From Methanobrevibacter sp. (GTDB taxonomy: Archaea; Methanobacteriota; Methanobacteria; Methanobacteriales; Methanobacteriaceae), in NCBI GenBank assembly GCA_031261945.1, contig JAISIQ010000189.1:1-11808 (forward strand): a stretch of DNA of 11,808 bases, given 5' to 3'. This document shows, piece by piece, positions 8,171 through 11,808 of the stretch. Numbering within the stretch: position 1 is the stretch's first letter; the number at the start of each line of letters is the position of its first letter. A program made the position numbers and the translations under genes. The notes under the pieces were generated by a model. The model was not told the origin of the DNA, searched no databases, and saw only the letters and a program-made list of their open reading frames with translations.

Positions 8171-8704
8171 ATGAATATTAATGTTTTAAGATTAGATCAT
8201 AGGTCAAAAAGAGATGCAAGAATTACTACTCATGTTTGTCTCACAGCTCGAGCATTTGGAGCTTCAAAAATCTATCTCAGTGGAGAAGAAGACGAAAAAC
8301 TAATGAAAAATCTTGAAGATGTAGTTGATCGCTGGGGAGGTTCATTTGAAATCCAATATAAAAAAAGCTACATGAATCTAATAGAAGAATGGCAAAATAA
8401 CGGTGGAGAAGTCATTCATCTTACAATGTATGGTTCTCAAGTTCAGGATGTTATAGGAAACATAAGAGACTCTTCAAAAGATAAACTTATTGTTGTAGGA
8501 GGATCAAGAGTCCCAACAAAGGTTTATAAAAAGTCTAATTGGAATGTTTCTATTACAACTCAACCTCATTCTGAAGTATCTTCTTTAGCTATTTTTCAGC
8601 ATATGTTAATGGATGGAAAGGAATTAGATTTAAAATTTGATGATGCAGTATTTGAAGTTATTCCAACAGCTGAAGGAAAAAAAGTCAACATCCATGATCA
8701 ATAA
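8171..8704 (+). CDS. trm56: tRNA (cytidine-56)-2'-O-methyltransferase Trm56
   Basis: This archaea-specific SPOUT enzyme methylates the 2'-hydroxyl of C56 in the T-loop of tRNA using S-adenosylmethionine. From the chosen start it has 177 residues, the usual size. The N-terminus MNINVLRLDHRSKRDARITT and CLTARAFGA are family hallmarks. The SPOUT knot is seen as KLIVVGGSRVPTKVY and NWNVSITTQPHSEVSSLAIF. The frame stays open upstream to an ATG at 8096, but those 25 extra codons are Ile/Thr repeat DNA with no family match. GTGAT (8163-8167) lies 3 bases before the ATG at 8171, the same spacing as in the gene at 10696; an adjacent ATG at 8168 is the alternative. The stop overlaps the convergent fumarase-like gene by 7 bp (8698-8704). 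Confidence 0.94.
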   Translation: MNINVLRLDHRSKRDARITTHVCLTARAFGASKIYLSGEEDEKLMKNLEDVVDRWGGSFEIQYKKSYMNLIEEWQNNGGEVIHLTMYGSQVQDVIGNIRDSSKDKLIVVGGSRVPTKVYKKSNWNVSITTQPHSEVSSLAIFQHMLMDGKELDLKFDDAVFEVIPTAEGKKVNIHDQ

Positions 8705-9204
8705 AATATTGACCTTCCATTAGCAATAGCTACAATTCCCGGAATATCGACAACTTTAAGTTTAAAAATAGCTTCTATTCCTTCTTCTTCAAACATAACT
8801 ATCTCTTTTGATTTTACACAGTTTGTTAAAAGAGCAGCTACTGGAGGACTTATAACAAAAATAGAATTCTCTTTATTAAGCTTAGCTATTGTATCATGGC
8901 TTAAGGAACCTTTTCCAATATGGACTTTCACACCTGCTTTTGAAAGTATTGGAATTGAGGATTCTATTTCTTCTTTATTGCTTGTGGTTGTAGCTATTCC
9001 TGCATCACTAACTGCTGTGTGCATAATAGCTATTCCTTCAAGATCAAAAGGAATTTCATTTTCTCTTCCTTCATCTATTAAATTAGCTATTTTTGGAAGA
9101 ACAGCATCTCTTCCAGTATAGATAGTTCCACTAATTAATAGCTGATTCCCTGGATTTAAATTTTCGATATAGCTATTGGAAGTAGGGATTTTTAAATTAA
9201 TCAT
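8698..9204 (-). CDS. Divergent fumarate hydratase beta-subunit (FumB/TtdB-like) protein
   Basis: The 168-residue protein has the fold signature of class I fumarase beta subunits: GNQLLISGTIYTGRDAVLPKI (about 19-39), LSKAGVKVHIGKG (87-99), then VKSKEIVMFEEEGIEAIFKL and a closing IPGIVAIANGRSIFY. In normal subunits a region reads roughly GPTTSxRMD. Here the matching place is GIATTTSNKEE (69-79), without the Arg-Met-Asp, and the usual HKR after the TARDA motif is also changed. It is therefore a divergent paralogue that may not be a fumarase. No alpha subunit with the 4Fe-4S domain is in the window. The ATG at 9204 has only a weak ribosome-binding site. A TATA-like stretch (minus strand, about 9249-9257) lies about 45-50 bases upstream. 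The gene converges on trm56. Confidence 0.75.
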   Translation of the reverse strand: MINLKIPTSNSYIENLNPGNQLLISGTIYTGRDAVLPKIANLIDEGRENEIPFDLEGIAIMHTAVSDAGIATTTSNKEEIESSIPILSKAGVKVHIGKGSLSHDTIAKLNKENSIFVISPPVAALLTNCVKSKEIVMFEEEGIEAIFKLKVVDIPGIVAIANGRSIFY

Positions 9205-9481
9205 TTTATCAAATTAATCAAAATACAATATAGAATAGGATAAAATAGAATATAAAATACAAGATATAATAAATTAATAAAAAGAATGATTATTCATAAT
9301 GTCTTGCATTTTGTCCTTTTATTATTTTATTCTTCTCTTTATTCTTATTATTATAATTATTATAGTAATTATAGTAATTATTGCGATTATTATGATTATT
9401 ATCTAATTACTAATTATTTATATTATTCTTCTTATTTTATATATTTATAGATATTAATATTAATTAAAATAATATTTATCA
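9205..9481. other. AT-rich spacer between two minus-strand genes
   Basis: No gene was seen. The left part should hold the promoter of the fumarase-like gene. Positions 9344-9405 hold a degenerate ATT/AGT triplet tract like those at 420-677 and 6908-7150. Confidence 0.55.
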
Positions 9482-9769
9482 TTAATTCTTTTTTTCTAAT
9501 TTTTTTATGAATTCTAAGACATTTTCGCCTTCTGGAGTTATCTGATAGTATCTTCCTTTTTTGCTTTTTTCATTTAGACAGATGATAAGTTCTTTATCTT
9601 TTAATGAGTTAAGATATCTACTAAGATGAGTATAAGCTAAATTTTTTTGTTTTTTGATTTCAGAAGGCATCATTATATTATTTTCTAACAATTCTAAGAT
9701 TTTCATCCTATGTTTCGATAATCTCACAAAAGCCACTTTTTCTAGTAATTCATCATCTATTTCATCCAT
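9482..9769 (-). CDS. Small winged-helix DNA-binding regulator
   Basis: The 95-residue protein looks like an archaeal ArsR/MarR-type winged-helix regulator. It shows VRLSKHRMKILELLENNI (helix 1), PSEIKKQKNLAYTHLSRYL (helices 2 and 3, the reader helix near 45-56), LKDKELI and then a wing, NEKSKKGRYYQITPEGENVL. There is no ligand-binding or metal site, so it is a bare DNA-binding domain. It is divergent from the gene at 9964. A TATA-like palindrome (9836-9845) lies about 67 bases upstream of its ATG, and a 7-bp inverted repeat (9801-9818) falls near the expected transcription start. That arrangement suggests self-repression and perhaps control of the divergent cluster. No clear ribosome-binding site precedes the ATG. 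The fold is fairly sure; the target genes are an inference. Confidence 0.8.
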   Translation of the reverse strand: MDEIDDELLEKVAFVRLSKHRMKILELLENNIMMPSEIKKQKNLAYTHLSRYLNSLKDKELIICLNEKSKKGRYYQITPEGENVLEFIKKLEKKN

Positions 9770-9800
9770 ATTATTAAATTTATTTATTTTGATAAAACTA

Positions 9801-9818
9801 CTTAAAGCACTCTTTAAG
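9801..9818. promoter_or_regulatory. Inverted repeat, possible operator of the regulator gene
   Basis: CTTAAAG (9801-9807) and CTTTAAG (9812-9818) are perfect inverted copies split by 4 bases. A related direct repeat TTAAGAC lies at 9815-9821, and again a few bases downstream. The site is between the TATA-like element (9836-9845) and the regulator's ATG (9769). Confidence 0.5.
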
Positions 9819-9835
9819 ACCTTGTTAAGACATAG

Positions 9836-9845
9836 TATTTAAATA
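9836..9845 (-). promoter_or_regulatory. Candidate TATA box of the winged-helix gene
   Basis: TATTTAAATA reads the same on both strands. It lies about 67 bases before the start of the minus-strand regulator gene. Confidence 0.4.
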
Positions 9846-9897
9846 GGATAACAATCAAAGTTTAATTAAAAATATACATTTTCATAAAAATGAGTTA

Positions 9898-9927
9898 TGA
9901 TTTTTCAATAAAATTATGGAAAAATCA
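9898..9927. promoter_or_regulatory. 9-bp inverted repeat upstream of the ExoIII-like cluster
   Basis: TGATTTTTC (9898-9906) and GAAAAATCA (9919-9927) are perfect inverted copies with 12 bases between. They end 8 bases before the TATA box at 9936, a usual place for an activator or repressor site in archaea. A smaller 6-bp pair, CATTTT/AAAATG, lies at 9877-9892. Confidence 0.5.
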
Positions 9928-9935
9928 ATGCAAAA

Positions 9936-9943
9936 TATATAAA
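9936..9943 (+). promoter_or_regulatory. Candidate TATA box of the ExoIII-like cluster
   Basis: TATATAAA preceded by AAAA. It is about 21-28 bases before the ATG at 9964, so transcription from it would start almost at the ATG and give a very short leader or none. Confidence 0.5.
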
Positions 9944-9951
9944 TAGTGATA

Positions 9952-9956
9952 GAGGT
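9952..9956 (+). promoter_or_regulatory. Shine-Dalgarno-like site that favours the ATG at 9964
   Basis: GAGGT ends 7 bases before the ATG at 9964. It argues against the in-frame GTG at 9946. If the TATA box at 9936 is the true promoter, however, this site would lie outside the transcript. Confidence 0.45.
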
Positions 9957-9963
9957 AAAGATT

Positions 9964-10665
9964 ATGAAAATTATTTCAATAAATATTACTGGAATCAATG
10001 CAGGAATAAAAGAAGGATTAAAAGATTTTATACATGAAGAACGACCTGATGTAATATGTCTCCAAGATATACGAACTGGAAACGATATTCTCATGCCTAA
10101 CTATGAAGGATATTTTTCTAAACAAGTAGGTGGAAGATATAATGGTACTGCGACATATTCATTAAAAAAAGCAATAAATTTTGATGATGAAATAAAAATT
10201 GATGAAATAGACAATGAAGGAAGATTTCAATTTTTTGAATTTGAAAAATTTAATCTAATAAATATTCATGCTCCCTATGGAGAAGATATGAGGAAGAAAA
10301 TAGCATTTTTTCAATCATTATTTGAGTTTATATCTAAAAAAGAAAAAGAAAATATGATTATTTGTGGAGATTTCAAAATTGCCCATAAAAATATTGATAT
10401 AAGTGACAAATATGATGGATTAGGATTTTCCCAACAAGAAAGAAAAATATTAGATAAATTAGAAGAAATAGGATTTATTGATTGTTTTAGAGAATTGAAT
10501 CCGAATTCAAAAGAGTATACTTGGGATTCCAGAAAAAATAGCTTTAGATTTGAATATATTTTTATTAATACTGCCTTGAGAGATAAACTTAAAAAAGCAT
10601 CTATAATAGAAAATGAAAGTTTTCGTGACAAACGAGCTGTTTTTATAGAATTAAATGATTTATAA
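9964..10665 (+). CDS. Exonuclease III-like (EEP family) protein with altered active site
   Basis: The 233-residue protein follows exonuclease III (XthA, an AP endonuclease) along its whole length: MKIISINITG, RPDVICLQD, EGRFQFFEFEKFNLINIHAP, MIICGDFKIAHKNIDI, GFSQQERKILDKL, GFIDCFRELNP, YTWDSR and RFEYIFI. Compared with E. coli ExoIII, Asn7, Asp136 and Trp187 are kept. The metal-binding Glu34 is Asp35, Tyr109 is His102, Asn153 is Lys138, Asp229 is Glu197 and the final Asp-His pair is Asp222-Lys223. Loss of both Asn153 and His259 equivalents suggests weak or absent nuclease activity, or binding only. The start at 9964 begins the conserved first strand. It is 30 bp from the next gene, so the two are probably co-transcribed. 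The fold is clear; the substrate is unknown. Confidence 0.85.
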   Translation: MKIISINITGINAGIKEGLKDFIHEERPDVICLQDIRTGNDILMPNYEGYFSKQVGGRYNGTATYSLKKAINFDDEIKIDEIDNEGRFQFFEFEKFNLINIHAPYGEDMRKKIAFFQSLFEFISKKEKENMIICGDFKIAHKNIDISDKYDGLGFSQQERKILDKLEEIGFIDCFRELNPNSKEYTWDSRKNSFRFEYIFINTALRDKLKKASIIENESFRDKRAVFIELNDL

Positions 10666-10687
10666 TAAATCTACTAGAAAAATATCT

Positions 10688-10692
10688 GTGAT
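10688..10692 (+). promoter_or_regulatory. GTGAT ribosome-binding site of the zinc-ribbon gene
   Basis: GTGAT matches part of the archaeal anti-Shine-Dalgarno complement and lies 3 bases before the ATG at 10696. The gene at 11603 has the same element (11594-11598) 4 bases before its start. Confidence 0.5.
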
Positions 10693-10695
10693 AAA

Positions 10696-11583
10696 ATGAA
10701 TGATTTAGAAAAGAGGTTAAAGATTAGTACAAAAATTAGTTATGAGGAATTAGTGGAATTAGCTTATGAAACCCAAGAAAAACTAGAAGAACTAAAAAGT
10801 GAAACAGATGTTTTAGACAAAAAGGAAGTTGAATATGTTACAAATTCAATAAAAAAAATTAATCATGAATTTGGAACAAATCTCTCTGAAGAACTTAGAG
10901 AGCATAATAAAGACCTATTTGAAAAAAGAAGAGAGAATATTTTGACATATGCTCCTCAACTTATTAAATTATCAGAAAAAAATTCCCAAGAAAGATTGGA
11001 TATAATTGATTATTTTATAAAGCTCAATAATTCATTGATATCTGACATATCAAATTTTAAAGAAGAATTATCAAATAATTTAGTTAGTGGAGAAATTCAA
11101 AATTCTAATGAGGATGTTATATGTGAAAATTGTGGAAGTAAAAACCTTGCTAATGTTGATGGGATAGCTACCTGCCAAAGTTGTGGGGCAAAATATCCAA
11201 ATATGTCTTTAGGAAAAATAAGTGTTGATGAAGGACTGAAAGAAAAAGAGATAAGAAGATTAATTGAATTAAATAGAGAAGATCCAGATAGTAGGCATGA
11301 ACCAACAACAGGCATTTTAAATGATGAAGAAATATTAAAATACACTCCTAAGTCTATAGCAGCTAGTGAAATCCGATTTAAAAGAGGTGAAGCTAGTGTT
11401 GATGATAAATGGGTCCATTATGAAGGTATATTACTGATTTTACTGATAATAGTGTTCGGAGGAGGGCCAATTTTTGGAGCGTTAGCATTCTCAATATTTA
11501 GTATTGAAATAGCCGTAACAATTCTTTCGTTAATTATTGTATTACCTATTTTGGGAATGATTTACATTTCTTATATAAAATAA
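10696..11583 (+). CDS. Zinc-ribbon protein with two C-terminal membrane segments
   Basis: I do not recognise a named family for this 295-residue protein. Residues 1-135 are highly charged and probably helical or coiled coil. A zinc ribbon follows, with Cys143, Cys146, Cys160 and Cys163 (CENCGS then CQSCGA, 13 residues between pairs). A polar stretch (about 175-238) leads to two hydrophobic segments, about 243-264 and 269-294, and the protein ends YISYIK. It should be membrane-anchored with the coiled coil and ribbon on the same, probably cytoplasmic, side. It lies 30 bp after the ExoIII-like gene and 19 bp before the SPFH gene, all on the same strand. The association suggests it acts with the SPFH protein at the membrane. 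No enzyme motif is visible. Confidence 0.8.
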   Translation: MNDLEKRLKISTKISYEELVELAYETQEKLEELKSETDVLDKKEVEYVTNSIKKINHEFGTNLSEELREHNKDLFEKRRENILTYAPQLIKLSEKNSQERLDIIDYFIKLNNSLISDISNFKEELSNNLVSGEIQNSNEDVICENCGSKNLANVDGIATCQSCGAKYPNMSLGKISVDEGLKEKEIRRLIELNREDPDSRHEPTTGILNDEEILKYTPKSIAASEIRFKRGEASVDDKWVHYEGILLILLIIVFGGGPIFGALAFSIFSIEIAVTILSLIIVLPILGMIYISYIK

Positions 11584-11602
11584 ATAAATTTGAGTGATAG
11601 AA

Positions 11603-11808
11603 ATGGATCTTTTGAAAGTTATAAAGTTTGAAGGTGATGATAGTACTTTAGTATGGAAGCATCCTGAGGAGGATTTTAATACTAAAAGCCAGCTAATTGT
11701 GCATGAATCACAAGAAGCGATATTATATAGAAATGGTCAAGTATTGGACTTGTTTGGGCCTGGAAAATACGAGTTAAAGACTGAAAATATTCCTTTGCTT
11801 AGAAATTT
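11603..11808 (+). CDS. SPFH-domain (YdjI / virion-core-like) protein, N-terminal part
   Basis: The frame opens at ATG 11603 and runs off the right edge with 68 complete codons. The visible sequence starts MDLLKVIKFEGDDSTLVWKH and has SQLIVHESQEAILYRNGQVLDLFGPGKYELKTENIPLL. That is the standard N-terminus of YdjI-like SPFH proteins, in which LIVxESQ.A.....G.....FGPG.Y.L.T.NIP is conserved. SPFH proteins form ring- or cage-like oligomers at membranes. GTGAT (11594-11598) precedes the ATG by 4 bases. The 19-bp gap from the zinc-ribbon gene suggests one operon. YdjI-type proteins often carry or neighbour zinc-ribbon modules, which fits the upstream gene. What the rest of the protein holds cannot be seen here. 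Confidence 0.8.
   Translation, partial: MDLLKVIKFEGDDSTLVWKHPEEDFNTKSQLIVHESQEAILYRNGQVLDLFGPGKYELKTENIPLLRN

Noticed and set aside
9654..10094. Small frames opposite the regulator (9654-9842) and opposite the ExoIII-like gene start (9882-10094)
   Set aside because: They are antisense to better-supported genes, hydrophobic by composition, and lack ribosome-binding sites.
10311..11345. Minus-strand frames opposite the ExoIII-like and zinc-ribbon genes
   Set aside because: They are shadow frames of genes with clear motifs on the plus strand.

Overview
The window looks like chromosomal DNA of a very AT-rich methanogenic archaeon, most likely of the order Methanobacteriales (Methanobrevibacter-like). 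This rests on archaeal protein L10e, the archaea-only tRNA methyltransferase Trm56, the methanofuran enzyme MfnA, archaeal-type cobalamin salvage/assembly genes, TATA-like promoters, and short Shine-Dalgarno sites of GGAGG or GTGAT type. The genus is an inference.

Layout. Positions 1-179 (minus strand) hold the start of a CooC/MinD-like P-loop ATPase. About 1 kb of gene-free, repeat-rich DNA follows. Then come, on the plus strand, rpl10e (1197-1679), ppsA (1811-4123), mfnA (4230-5399), a CbiS-like two-domain cobamide enzyme (5726-6907), cobS (7227-8027) and trm56 (8171-8704, with a shorter start than the longest frame). trm56 converges on, and overlaps by 7 bp, a minus-strand gene for a divergent fumarase-beta-like protein (8698-9204). 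A minus-strand winged-helix regulator (9482-9769) is divergent from a tight plus-strand cluster: an exonuclease III-like protein with altered active-site residues (9964-10665), a zinc-ribbon membrane protein (10696-11583) and the start of an SPFH/YdjI-like protein (11603 to the window end).

How the genes fit together. Most of 1197-9204 is housekeeping: translation (L10e, Trm56), gluconeogenic PEP synthesis (PpsA), methanofuran or coenzyme A precursors (MfnA), and the last steps of adenosylcobalamin assembly (CobS joins the two halves; the CobZ-like domain is expected to remove the remaining 5'-phosphate). The 9482-11808 block looks accessory: regulator, possible pseudo-nuclease, zinc-ribbon membrane protein and SPFH protein around a divergent promoter region with two inverted repeats. 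It is the best candidate here for an undescribed system, but no function can be proved from sequence alone.

Two DNA-level patterns cut across the genes. The palindrome AATAGCTATT occurs 15 times, in genes and spacers, and is absent as a full decamer after position 9034. Most long spacers are also filled with degenerate trinucleotide or hexanucleotide repeats, including a perfect (AAT)10. No rRNA, tRNA, CRISPR array or insertion sequence was recognised.
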